From assembly GCF_964355755.1 (NCBI RefSeq), contig NC_092673.1, positions 5,461,001-5,525,000 on the forward strand: a DNA stretch of 64,000 nucleotides, given 5' to 3'. Positions 1 through 8,403 of this stretch are shown one piece after another. The notes under the pieces were generated by a model, which worked only from the letters and a program-made list of their open reading frames with translations, was not told the DNA's origin and ran no database searches. A program made the position numbers and the translations under genes. Origin of the DNA: Antedon mediterranea. Its lineage: Eukaryota; Echinodermata; Crinoidea; Comatulida; Antedonidae. Position 1 is the stretch's first letter. Every line of letters starts with the position of its first letter.

Positions 1-235
1 CTGTACTGTAGTACTGTACTGTAGTACTGTACTGTAGTACTGTACTGTAGTACTGTACTGTAGTACTGTACTGTAGTACTGTACTGTAGTACTGTACTGT
101 AGTACTGTACTGTAGTACTGTACTGTAGTACTGTACTGTAGTACTGTACTGTAGTACTGTACTGTAGTACTGTACTGTAGTACTGTACTGTAGTACTGTA
201 CTGTAGTACTGTACTGTAGTACTGTACTACAGTAC
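1..235. repeat. 13-bp minisatellite (CTGTACTGTAGTA)n
   Basis: A near-perfect 13-bp unit, CTGTACTGTAGTA, is repeated about 17-18 times from the first base of the window, so the left edge is unknown. Each unit holds a TACTGTA heptamer. The array ends at about 220-240, where the sequence turns into its own complement (GTACTGTACTACAGTACTGTAC), giving a short palindromic border. No coding role is visible. Confidence 0.93.
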
Positions 236-388
236 TGTACTTGGAGTATCTGTACAATAGTATTAGCTTATCAGTATGCAGACTTTTATGTATTGTACAG
301 ATACTGTAATAGTTATTTTTATGCCTGTCTATCTCCACTGTACGGAAGCCCGTTCGGGCCACAAGTTAACTATATTTTAAAAGCTGTT

Positions 389-432
389 ATCTGGCGGCCG
401 CCACTTAATTATCTGGCGGCCGCCACTTAATA
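389..432. repeat. Left subterminal 22-bp repeats with NotI sites (2 copies)
   Basis: Two copies of ATCTGGCGGCCGCCACTTAATT lie just inside the left inverted repeat. Each contains the 8-bp NotI palindrome GCGGCCGC. They are the inverted counterpart of the longer right-hand array. Confidence 0.85.
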
Positions 433-544
433 ATTAGTACATGTCCCCGTCACGTGACATGTACGTGCATTGGATCAGAGGCGATGATGCATGCAATAAA
501 ATAGGGAACGCCAGTATTCTCTTCACATGCGGTGACGTCATGCT

Positions 545-830
545 CTCAAACTATTTCATTAATGCTCTTATACCGCACACCATTATCTTATACTCATTCC
601 TAATGCTCTTATGTGCATAACTGATGCTCTTATAGTTATACTCATTCTTAATTCTCTTATACTCTTTCTTAATGCTCTTATACTCTTTCTTAATGCTCTT
701 ATACGGGTCTTATACTCATTCTTAATGCTCTTATACTCTTTCGTCATGCTCTTATATGACTTTCCATGCTCTTATACTCTTTCGTCATTCTAAACTATGC
801 GACGTATCATGCTCTTATGAGGTAATTAAA
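545..830. repeat. Degenerate ATGCTCTTATA(CTCTTTCTTA) repeat
   Basis: About ten imperfect units of the pattern ATGCTCTTATACTCATTCTTA, 18-27 bp long, fill the middle of the foldback element. A 60-codon open frame across it (611-793) is simply the translated repeat and is not regarded as a gene. Confidence 0.75.
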
Positions 831-933
831 AATGCATCGACACATTCTCGACGCACGTGGCGCACTACTTCCAATGTAAAATAATCGACGGCTGTACAAA
901 TAAGTCTAGGAAAGTTACAATTATCTTAATTAT

Positions 934-1085
934 CTGGCGGCCGCCAGATAATTATCTGGCGGCCACCAGATAATTAAGTGGCGGCCGCCAGATAATTAAG
1001 TGGCGGCCGCCAGATAATTAAGTGGCGGCCGCCAGATAATTAAGTGGCGGCTGCCAGATAATTAAGTGGCGGCCGCCAGATAACA
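934..1085. repeat. Right subterminal 22-bp GC-rich repeat array (7 copies)
   Basis: Seven tandem copies of GGCGGCCGCCAGATAATTAAGT (two with single substitutions, GGCGGCCACC and GGCGGCTGCC) lie just inside the right inverted repeat. In A+T-rich surroundings this is a marked cluster of CpG and NotI sites. Seven copies here against two on the left show that array length changes independently of the terminal repeats. Confidence 0.88.
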
Positions 1086-1129
1086 GCTTTTAAAATATAG
1101 TTAACTTGTGGCCCGAACGGGCTTCCGTA

Positions 1130-1835
1130 CCACTGCTATTTTACAATATGCATAAATAGATCAATACACAATTAACATTTTCTATGCTTTTACCAACTTT
1201 CAGAAAAACCTTAACAAAATTTACATGAATACATGTTAACAACAGCAGTGAAAGAAGTCATAAAAAAGATTTTGAACCATGGAGATACACAGTAACAGTA
1301 CTCTGTCTCAATGTCTATGCATTGCCAAACCCAGGAATGTAAAACACTGTATGGGTAAAATGATGTAATGTGTTACTGTATAATTTAATGGGGGTCCTCC
1401 TCTCCCTCTGGATCCACCTTTTATTATTTTATGTTTAAGTACAGAATATCTTCTGAAGTACTGTATTAAAAAAAGTGGTAAAATTATTTTTTAAATGAAA
1501 TTTTATTGCGATACCTACAGTACAGTACTGTAAGCTGTGATGAAGTGTACAAAATTGTATCATTGTATTAGAAAGTCTATGAATTGATTTTCTATTATGA
1601 GGTTGGCTAACGATGTCATGATCTACCGAAGCAGAATAAGTAGAAGGCTTTGCAGTTTTAAAAACATCGATGGAAATCATTCGCACATTTGTACGCTAAA
1701 TTTGTAATCAATCATATCAATGTCTCACAATTATTACGTTATAAACAACGCATTTCTAATATACTGTATCATACTTCCTGAGAGACATATTTACACCTAC
1801 GGTAGAAAATATCAACAATTTTTGTTTATAAAAAA
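1130..1835. other. Non-coding spacer between two mobile elements
   Basis: No gene is supported. The stretch is A+T rich and has several TACTGTA/TACAGTA heptamers, including an overlapping run near 1517-1533. The minus-strand open frame at 1435-1686 has no recognisable domain and no splice context, so it is not called. Confidence 0.6.
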
Positions 1836-2630
1836 TGTGACGTCCATAAACCCCCGGACTAATTTGGAATAGTCCAAGTACACAAGGTGACAGGGTGGGC
1901 ATAGGTGGCATGAGGTCATTAAAGATTTGCCACATATGAGTGTAACATCTATAAAATCCTTGTCATCATTTATTGTGTATTACTATTCTTAGGTACGTAA
2001 ATATTATTCTCTGTATTATTTTGTATTATAGAGATAATTTCCATAATGTAGTTATTGTTCAGGATGATAGATATTACCCTTGGGATAGATATGTTGTTCA
2101 TACAATATGGTTACAGTTGCGGTTCTACACCGTATAATGAGAGGGTAAGCCAAGGTTAACATTCTTTCCAGGAGGGAACGTCCTTGGATTCAGCATGGTT
2201 ACTATGACAACTAAGATAAGAGTATCATTGTGTTATTTTATAGGTTACGTATGAAGTATAACTTGATCATAGTGACTTTGAGAGTTATATTTGGTATAGA
2301 CACAAGTACAAGTCATGTATTATTTATACTGTATTGATGTTCACCTTGGTATAATAGGAAGGTGAAGAAGTGTTACAGGTTTATTACTTATTTAACACGA
2401 CCTTAGTTGAGAGATAATGCTTCATCGTTAGTATTTTTAGAGTTATGAAATACAGTAGCAGATGTACTGTAGTTTTAAGCTTACTATGTTTGATGATAAG
2501 AGGTCCATTAAAGATTTGCCACATATGAGTGTAACATCTATAAAATCCTTGTCATCATTTATTGTGTATTACTATTCTTAGATCTCTCAACGACGGAAAA
2601 CATCCCTGTACTCATTGACCAGGGGTAACA
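1836..2630 (+). repeat. 5' LTR (795 bp)
   Basis: Begins TGTGACGTCC and ends GGGGTAACA. It matches 8404-9203 except for a TA dinucleotide at 2482-2483, which reads TACAGTA in the 3' LTR. It contains a 76-bp internal direct duplication (1917-1992 and 2506-2581). Each copy holds a TATA-like CTATAAAAT (near 1949 and 2538) and a pyrimidine-rich TTACTATTCTTAG that could be a 3' splice site. Confidence 0.95.
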
Positions 2631-2633
2631 TTT

Positions 2634-2651
2634 TGGAGGCACTGCCCGGAT
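2634..2651 (+). promoter_or_regulatory. Primer-binding site for reverse transcription
   Basis: TGGAGGCACTGCCCGGAT begins 3 nt after the 5' LTR. It starts with the obligatory TGG complementary to a tRNA 3' CCA. The implied tRNA end (acceptor GCAGTGCC, U discriminator) resembles animal tRNA-Thr, but this identity is inferred and not checked against tRNA genes of the species. Confidence 0.75.
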
Positions 2652-2663
2652 TCATCTGAAACT

Positions 2664-3782
2664 ATGGCTGAAAGAGAGGAACAGAATGTGGAAGGTGACG
2701 TCAATCCGGTTGAGAATCAGGACGATAATGGTGCTGAGGATGCAGGAGTAAATATCGGTTTACAGGAGGAATATGAAAAAAAGCTACGGGACATGATGGC
2801 AGCGCATGAAGAACAACTGAAGAAACTACAACAGAGCTTTAAAGAAGCTGCAAATGCTAAGCCGACGACAGTAGTTTCTAGAAGGGACTTCAGGATGAGT
2901 GGCCAAATTGGTGAGCCAGGCCAGAAAGACCGATTAGCATTTGGAAGTTTGATTCACCAAATTGAATCTGGCAAGAGCCGAGGATACAGTGATCAGGAGA
3001 TTATTGAAGCTGTTATTAAAGCAATAGTACCAGGTGCGTCACTCCGGAGCTACTTAGAAGGTAAACTGGGGTTAACTCTGCCCAAACTAAGAGCTATCCT
3101 TAGGGCTCACTTTGGAGAGGAAAATGCCACAAAATTGTTTCACCGACTATCAAGTGCGGTACAAGATCCAAAAGAAACCCCACAGACATTCCTTCTGCGG
3201 GTACTGGATTTAAAACAAAGAATCTTGTTTTCTTCGCAAGAAGAAAACTCTGGGATCAAGTATGAGCCAAAGCTGGTTCAAAACATGGTCAGGCAAGCCC
3301 TTCTAACTGGTTTCCAAGAAGACGAAATCCGATCCGAGATAGCACCACACCTCAAACGAAACATCGAGGATGAGGAAGTAATGGATGCGCTTAATATAGC
3401 GGTAAACAATTACCAGGAACGTTTGGCTAAACTCAAAGCAGGAAGGACTAAAGTTTGCAAAGTGGATGTGGATGAATCTTTGAGAAAGGGATCAGGTTGT
3501 GAAAAGCAAAATGAAAACAAACGTTTTGAACTATTCACTCACGAGATGAGGGACATGTTACAGGCCGGATTAAATCAAATTCGACAAGAAGTGGGTGTAA
3601 TTGGTCAACAACAAGCCACGACCCAGAACAACAACCACGGAAACCGGCCTGCAGTTCGGGCATGTGATGGATGTCGCACACGTGGTACCAGATGCAATCA
3701 CTGTTTCAAGTGTGGAAGCAGTGAACATTTTGCTCGTGGTTGTCGATCCCAACGCAGAAATCAGGCGGGAAACGAGCAGTGA
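2664..3782 (+). CDS. gag: Gag polyprotein (capsid/nucleocapsid) of the Ty3/gypsy element
   Basis: A 372-codon frame starts at the first ATG after the primer-binding site (MAEREEQN). The N terminus is acidic with a predicted coiled coil around residues 33-65. The middle, about residues 80-260, looks like a retrotransposon capsid region. The C terminus has a nucleocapsid zinc knuckle C-x2-C-x4-H-x4-C at about residues 347-360, preceded by another Cys cluster (CDGC...CNHC) and followed by basic residues. In such elements Gag forms the particle and packages RNA. The frame ends at TGA 3780-3782, overlapping the pol frame, which is shifted by -1. No internal break is seen. Confidence 0.93.
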   Translation: MAEREEQNVEGDVNPVENQDDNGAEDAGVNIGLQEEYEKKLRDMMAAHEEQLKKLQQSFKEAANAKPTTVVSRRDFRMSGQIGEPGQKDRLAFGSLIHQIESGKSRGYSDQEIIEAVIKAIVPGASLRSYLEGKLGLTLPKLRAILRAHFGEENATKLFHRLSSAVQDPKETPQTFLLRVLDLKQRILFSSQEENSGIKYEPKLVQNMVRQALLTGFQEDEIRSEIAPHLKRNIEDEEVMDALNIAVNNYQERLAKLKAGRTKVCKVDVDESLRKGSGCEKQNENKRFELFTHEMRDMLQAGLNQIRQEVGVIGQQQATTQNNNHGNRPAVRACDGCRTRGTRCNHCFKCGSSEHFARGCRSQRRNQAGNEQ

Positions 3783-6700
3783 TCACCCAGACGGGACGAG
3801 GCGTGATCAATTCTACCGAAAAGTCCCCTTATGTAAATAGTTTGCCAGGATACATAAATCAAATAGGACATATTAATCCTGTTCACCATCAAAGACTTGT
3901 CAAACTGGTGGGCCGAAAGTGTATCGTAAATTGTAAATTAAATGATGTAAATTGTAAGGTTCTCTGGGACACCGGAGCACAAGTTTCATTGTTGCCGACG
4001 ACCTGGTTAAAGACACATTTTCCAAACCAGCAACTGAGAGACCTAAAGGAACTACTGGATGATACAAACCTTGAGCTAAGTACAGCCGATGGAACGAATC
4101 TTCCATTCGACGGATGGACTGAGGTGTTTGTTGAATTATCGTTGGATGGAAAATCCACACAGCAGGTCAGAGTTCCTTTTCTAGTTACTAAAACAAATCT
4201 AAGTGAACCAATAATCGGTTACAACGTTGTGGAACATATAATAATGGGTCCGGCTCGACTACATCCGAATGCCATAAAAGCGTTTCCAAAGTTTCATAAT
4301 AAGAAGGTAGACTGTTTAATAAATTTGGTCAAGGAAAACACTGGCACTATGGGCACTGTTACGTTCGACGGAAACGATGTTGTCATCAGGAAAGGAGAGA
4401 CAGTTTCAATAAAATGCCGAGCCTATATGGGAACAAAAGATAAAGTTATGGCTATGTTTGAACCGAGCGTTGAAAATCTTCTATCAATTGGACTAGAAAT
4501 GTACGATACTGTTGTTGAAATACAAGGAAATTCCTGTAGACTGTATGCGCATAACCCAACACCACACGAAATTATGCTGAGACGGAGAATAACCGTTGGA
4601 CATGTGGAAGGAATACAAAGCGTATTGTTACCTACACAATCAAGAACGGAGTATAGCAAGAAAAAAGGCGACTCTCAAAATCCAACCACCAAAGTTACAG
4701 TAGGAGCTACAACCTCGGAAGGCGGTACGGACGAATTATGGGACCCGCCTGTGAGTCTAGACCACCTTACCTCGGAACAACAGACGGTAGCCAAACAAAT
4801 GCTACGCGAGGAGTCAGCTACTTTCTCAAAGGGAGACTTTGATATTGGGTGCTCCCCTGAATTACAAATGAGCTTACAACTTACTGACAATATCCCTGTA
4901 CAGAAATCATATACTTCAATCCCTCGACCGTTGTATGAAGAGGTAAAACAGTACATTCATGAACTTTTAAGCAAGGGGTGGATCAAGAAGTCACAGTCTT
5001 CATATTCATCTCCAGTAGTATGTGTCCGAAAAAAGGACGGCAGCCTTAGATTGTGTTGTGATTTCCGTGGACTTAATTTAAAGACTGTACCCGATAGGTA
5101 TCCGATACCAAGAATGCAAGATGTACTCGATGGCCTCAGTGGACAAAAGTGGTTCTCAACTTTGGATCAGGGAAAAGCCTATCATCAAGGATTCATATCT
5201 CCCAATAGCCAACCCCTAACCGCTTTTGTGACTCCATGGGGATTATTTCAATGGAACAGGATTCCATTTGGTTTGAAAAACGCACCTGCGGTATACCAAA
5301 GGTTTATGGGAACAGTACTAGAGGACATTAATCATCGAATCTGTGAGGTGTACTTGGATGATGTCCTGATCTACAGTCAAAATTTTCATGAACAAGTGGA
5401 GAACATTCGAAAAGTTCTGCAACGATTCCGACAGCACGGTGTAAAAGTCAAACCTGAAAAGTGTAGCCTCTTTCGGAAAGAAGTGCGGTACCTAGGGAAG
5501 GTAGTATCCGCAGAGGGGTATCGACCAGACACCAAAGACATTGTTGCCATGACGTCATTAAAACAAAAGACACAAAGGACAGTTGGCGATGTGAGGAAAG
5601 TACTGGGACTGATTGGTTACTACCGACGTTATATAAAAGATTTCTCAAAAAGGGCGAAACCCATTTTTGACCTTCTGAAGAAAGATTTACCCACGTCACA
5701 AACATCGTCAAAGAAGATAAAAGGTCAAACATCATCAAAAACCCCTATTGAATGGACAAGAAATCACCAAAGCATATTGGATAAATTCATCGATGAATTA
5801 GTGAGTGAACCCATATTAGCTTATCCAGATTTTTGTTCACCATTTGTGTTACATACAGATGCCTCGATGGATGGTCTTGGAGCAGTACTTTATCAAAGGC
5901 AAAACGGAAAAATGCGAGTTATTGGGTATGGTTCCCGATCTCTAAGTCCCTCAGAGAAGAATTACCACTTACACTCCGGTAAACTCGAATTTTTGGCTTT
6001 GAAATGGGCAGTGACTGAACATTTCCGTGACTACTTGTACCATGCACCGTCATTCACGGTTTATACAGACAACAACCCGCTGACCTACGTTCTGACATCG
6101 GCGAAACTGAATGCCACAGGTCATCGATGGGTGGCAGAACTTGCCGATTTTCACTTTGACATTAAATACAGGCCGGGTAAATCTAATATTGATGCTGACG
6201 TTCTGTCGAGGATACCTCTTGATATCGACCGCTACATCAAAGAATGTATTTCATGTATATCAACGGATACTATCAAAGCTATGTCAAACGGAGTGTTTGC
6301 ACTGCAATCCGGCCAAGTGACGCTACTTTCTGGAGTTTCAGCAAACCCAACCGATAATGAACCAGTAACACCTGTGACCAAACATTCCTCGATATTTTGC
6401 CCCGCAGATATCCTCCAAGAACAGCGTATGGATGATACAATTTTAGCGGTAATACCATTTGTCGAAAGAAACCGACCGCCAACTAAAAATGAAAGAACGA
6501 AGTTATCACTTAAAACCAACCTATTACTACGACAGTGGAAAAAGTTGAGACTAGATGACAACGGAAATCTTCGACGAGAAACATCGGATCGGTCACAGCT
6601 AGTTCTACCGCAACAACTAATTTCTAGAGTGCTAACGGAGCTGCATGACAACATGGGTCATTTGGGCGTAGAGAGAGTACTTCAAATGGCACGGGACAGA

Positions 6701-7762
6701 TTTTATTGGCCAAAAATGCAAAAAGACATTGAGGACTACATCACCAAGCGTTGCTCCTGTATTAAGAAGAAGAAGCCGGTGAGAAATGACAAAGCTCCAT
6801 TAAGACCAATAAGTACAACTGAACCATTTGAGCTGGTCTCTATTGACTTCCTTCACCTAGAGCGTAGTAAGGGCGGGTATGAGTATATCCTAGTGGTTAT
6901 GGACCACTTTACCAGATTCGCAGTGGCCTACCCAACTACAAATAAGTCTGGAAAAACCGCAGCCGACAAAATATTTAATGATTTTTGTTTAAAGTTTGGG
7001 TTTCCTAAACGCCTACATCATGACCAAGGACGGGAATTTGAGAATAGTTTGTTTTACTACCTCCAGAAATATTCAGGTGTGGAACATTCCAGAACAACAC
7101 CATATCATCCACAGGGAAATGGGCAAGTGGAGCGGTTTAACAGAACGTTACTCTCCATGCTCAGAACACTGGAGGATGACCAGAAACCGGATTGGAAGAA
7201 CCATTTGACCAAACTTGTACATGCTTATAATGCAACCAAGCATGACACGACGGGTTTCTCTCCTCATTTTCTTTTATTCGGAAGACAGCCAAGATTACCT
7301 GTTGATATACTTTTCAACTTGTCGCGATCGGGTCCAGAGAAAACTACTCCACAGTATGTGCAAGCATGGAAACGGCAGATGAAGGAAGCATACCAGATTG
7401 TCAGAGAACGGGCAGGAATAACAAGTGAGAACAGCAAGCAACGGTACAATCGGAAAGCCCACGCCATTACTTTACACCCAGGAGATCGCGTATTAGTAAG
7501 GAAACTGGCACAACCAGGTGGTCCTGGAAAGTTGCAAAATTATTGGGAAAATGATATCTTTAAGGTAGTACGACAGCAAGGGGATTTACCAGTATATATC
7601 GTAAAACCCGAATGTGGAGTTGGCCGGACTCGTACACTACACCGAAATCATCTTCTACAGTACCTTGTGATTCTTTACCGTCAGAAGAGCGACTACAACC
7701 TAAACCAACATCAACCAAAAAGAAATGCATGCCGAAGACACAGAATGCACAACACACTATGA
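3740..7762 (+). CDS. pol: Pol polyprotein: protease, reverse transcriptase, RNase H, integrase
   Basis: The frame is in -1 relation to gag and has no natural ATG at its start (the codon at 3740 is TTG), so it is presumably made as Gag-Pol fusion. Numbering from 3740, an aspartic protease DTGA is near residue 77. The reverse transcriptase carries YLDD at 538-541. RNase H has the TDAS block, with its Asp at about 707. Integrase follows: an N-terminal zinc-binding region (HDNMGH, then Cys-Ser-Cys in place of the usual Cys-x2-Cys), a DDE core (SIDF, HDQG, VERFN) and a GPY/F-like C-terminal module. All key residues are present. A 5-bp TACAGTA-forming insertion at 7656-7662 changes the frame, so this reading ends early at 7762 with an unrelated basic tail. 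The real C-terminal tail is read in the next frame up to 8268. Confidence 0.93.
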   Translation: MSIPTQKSGGKRAVITQTGRGVINSTEKSPYVNSLPGYINQIGHINPVHHQRLVKLVGRKCIVNCKLNDVNCKVLWDTGAQVSLLPTTWLKTHFPNQQLRDLKELLDDTNLELSTADGTNLPFDGWTEVFVELSLDGKSTQQVRVPFLVTKTNLSEPIIGYNVVEHIIMGPARLHPNAIKAFPKFHNKKVDCLINLVKENTGTMGTVTFDGNDVVIRKGETVSIKCRAYMGTKDKVMAMFEPSVENLLSIGLEMYDTVVEIQGNSCRLYAHNPTPHEIMLRRRITVGHVEGIQSVLLPTQSRTEYSKKKGDSQNPTTKVTVGATTSEGGTDELWDPPVSLDHLTSEQQTVAKQMLREESATFSKGDFDIGCSPELQMSLQLTDNIPVQKSYTSIPRPLYEEVKQYIHELLSKGWIKKSQSSYSSPVVCVRKKDGSLRLCCDFRGLNLKTVPDRYPIPRMQDVLDGLSGQKWFSTLDQGKAYHQGFISPNSQPLTAFVTPWGLFQWNRIPFGLKNAPAVYQRFMGTVLEDINHRICEVYLDDVLIYSQNFHEQVENIRKVLQRFRQHGVKVKPEKCSLFRKEVRYLGKVVSAEGYRPDTKDIVAMTSLKQKTQRTVGDVRKVLGLIGYYRRYIKDFSKRAKPIFDLLKKDLPTSQTSSKKIKGQTSSKTPIEWTRNHQSILDKFIDELVSEPILAYPDFCSPFVLHTDASMDGLGAVLYQRQNGKMRVIGYGSRSLSPSEKNYHLHSGKLEFLALKWAVTEHFRDYLYHAPSFTVYTDNNPLTYVLTSAKLNATGHRWVAELADFHFDIKYRPGKSNIDADVLSRIPLDIDRYIKECISCISTDTIKAMSNGVFALQSGQVTLLSGVSANPTDNEPVTPVTKHSSIFCPADILQEQRMDDTILAVIPFVERNRPPTKNERTKLSLKTNLLLRQWKKLRLDDNGNLRRETSDRSQLVLPQQLISRVLTELHDNMGHLGVERVLQMARDRFYWPKMQKDIEDYITKRCSCIKKKKPVRNDKAPLRPISTTEPFELVSIDFLHLERSKGGYEYILVVMDHFTRFAVAYPTTNKSGKTAADKIFNDFCLKFGFPKRLHHDQGREFENSLFYYLQKYSGVEHSRTTPYHPQGNGQVERFNRTLLSMLRTLEDDQKPDWKNHLTKLVHAYNATKHDTTGFSPHFLLFGRQPRLPVDILFNLSRSGPEKTTPQYVQAWKRQMKEAYQIVRERAGITSENSKQRYNRKAHAITLHPGDRVLVRKLAQPGGPGKLQNYWENDIFKVVRQQGDLPVYIVKPECGVGRTRTLHRNHLLQYLVILYRQKSDYNLNQHQPKRNACRRHRMHNTL
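3767..3809 (+). promoter_or_regulatory. Putative -1 programmed ribosomal frameshift signal (gag-pol)
   Basis: The heptamer GGGAAAC at 3767-3773 sits in the gag frame exactly as G GGA AAC, the X-XXY-YYZ form of a -1 slippery site, two codons before the gag stop. After a 6-nt spacer, TGATCAC (3780-3786) can pair with GTGATCA (3803-3809), giving a 7-bp stem with a 16-nt loop. Pol lies in the -1 frame, open from 3725. Phase, spacing and position fit a frameshift signal; function is inferred. Confidence 0.7.
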
Positions 7763-8268
7763 CAGATAGCGAGCTGACAGATGGCGATGACGAGGATAGA
7801 TGGGATAGTGTAGGCCAAATTGAACCGACATTGGATAACAGGGTAAATGAAACAGATTCTTCAAGTGATACATCAGCGATTTTAGATCCGAATGCAACTG
7901 CATTTATACCACCCCGACTACAGTTTGTCGATGAAACTGACGTACCGCAAATTCAGGATCTGGCACCAAACATGGATGAACAGCAATGTTTCGCTGATGA
8001 CAGGTCGAATGAGGATGAATTAGTTGATCAACTACAGGAAAATGAGAACAGAATTTCCAATACTGGTAGTGTAGTAGAGGAAGCAGAAGACCGGCCAATC
8101 CGAAATAGGCGTCCACCTCAAACACTGACTTACAGCACCATGGGAACGCCTGACCCATCTTGTATGAAGATAACAGAAAGCATCGACAGAACAAGCGAAA
8201 AGCAGCGGAAACTGAATTTTATATCGTATCTATTTATACCCCAGTCGTGTCGGTTGTTCGGCAGTTAG
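7612..8268 (+). pseudogene. Frame-displaced C-terminal tail of pol
   Basis: This frame overlaps the end of pol. From about 7663 onward it reads as a Ser/Asp/Glu-rich tail ending in a basic-Pro block, RNRRPPQTLTY, typical of the extreme C terminus of gypsy-type pol proteins. Counting phases, a 5-bp insertion at 7656-7662 (TA to TACAGTA) is exactly what separates it from the integrase frame, so it was probably once continuous with pol (about 1,500 codons). The codons from 7612 to about 7655 are out-of-frame sequence. A second programmed shift is possible but less likely. Confidence 0.75.
7656..7662. other. TACAGTA insertion scar in pol (putative Tc1/mariner footprint)
   Basis: TACAGTA lies at the point where pol leaves its frame. 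Taking it as TA plus a 5-bp insertion accounts for the frame change of the downstream tail. The form TA-CAG-TA is the known excision footprint of Tc1/mariner elements whose ends start CAG (for example Sleeping Beauty). The element itself is not present. Confidence 0.65.
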
Positions 8269-8392
8269 TTTACCGATGATATGGCCGTGATGTATTATAT
8301 AATATTTTTTTCGTTCTTCAAACGTGTTTTCCTTTCTCATTATGTACATATTCGTAGATTAAGTTTGAAATGCCGTTACGTCATTTTTTTTA

Positions 8393-8403
8393 GTGGGGGA
8401 GGG
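8393..8403 (+). promoter_or_regulatory. Polypurine tract
   Basis: GTGGGGGAGGG directly abuts the 3' LTR start (TGTGACG at 8404), preceded by a T run. This is the expected plus-strand primer of the retrotransposon. Confidence 0.85.

Larger units (their letters stand above)
341..1129. mobile_element. Foldback/MITE-like DNA element with about 90-bp terminal inverted repeats
   Basis: The sequence starting TACGGAAGCCCGTTCGGGCC at 341 returns as its exact reverse complement ending at 1129. The identity runs inward about 90 bp, through GTTAACTATATTTTAAAAGC and two NotI-bearing repeats. A TA dinucleotide bounds each end, compatible with a TA target duplication. The interior is non-coding: CACGTG and ACATGT palindromes, then a degenerate ATGCTCTTATA repeat. 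There is no transposase, so the element would be non-autonomous. The superfamily was not identified. Confidence 0.85.

Noticed and set aside
611-793. 60-codon plus-strand open frame
   Set aside because: It is a translation of the ATGCTCTTATA repeat inside the foldback element.
4696-4702. TACAGTA inside pol as a further footprint
   Set aside because: Pol stays in frame on both sides, so a 5-bp insertion is excluded.
7612-8268. An env or accessory gene downstream of pol
   Set aside because: No signal peptide or membrane segment; the content matches a gypsy pol tail and its frame is explained by a 5-bp insertion.
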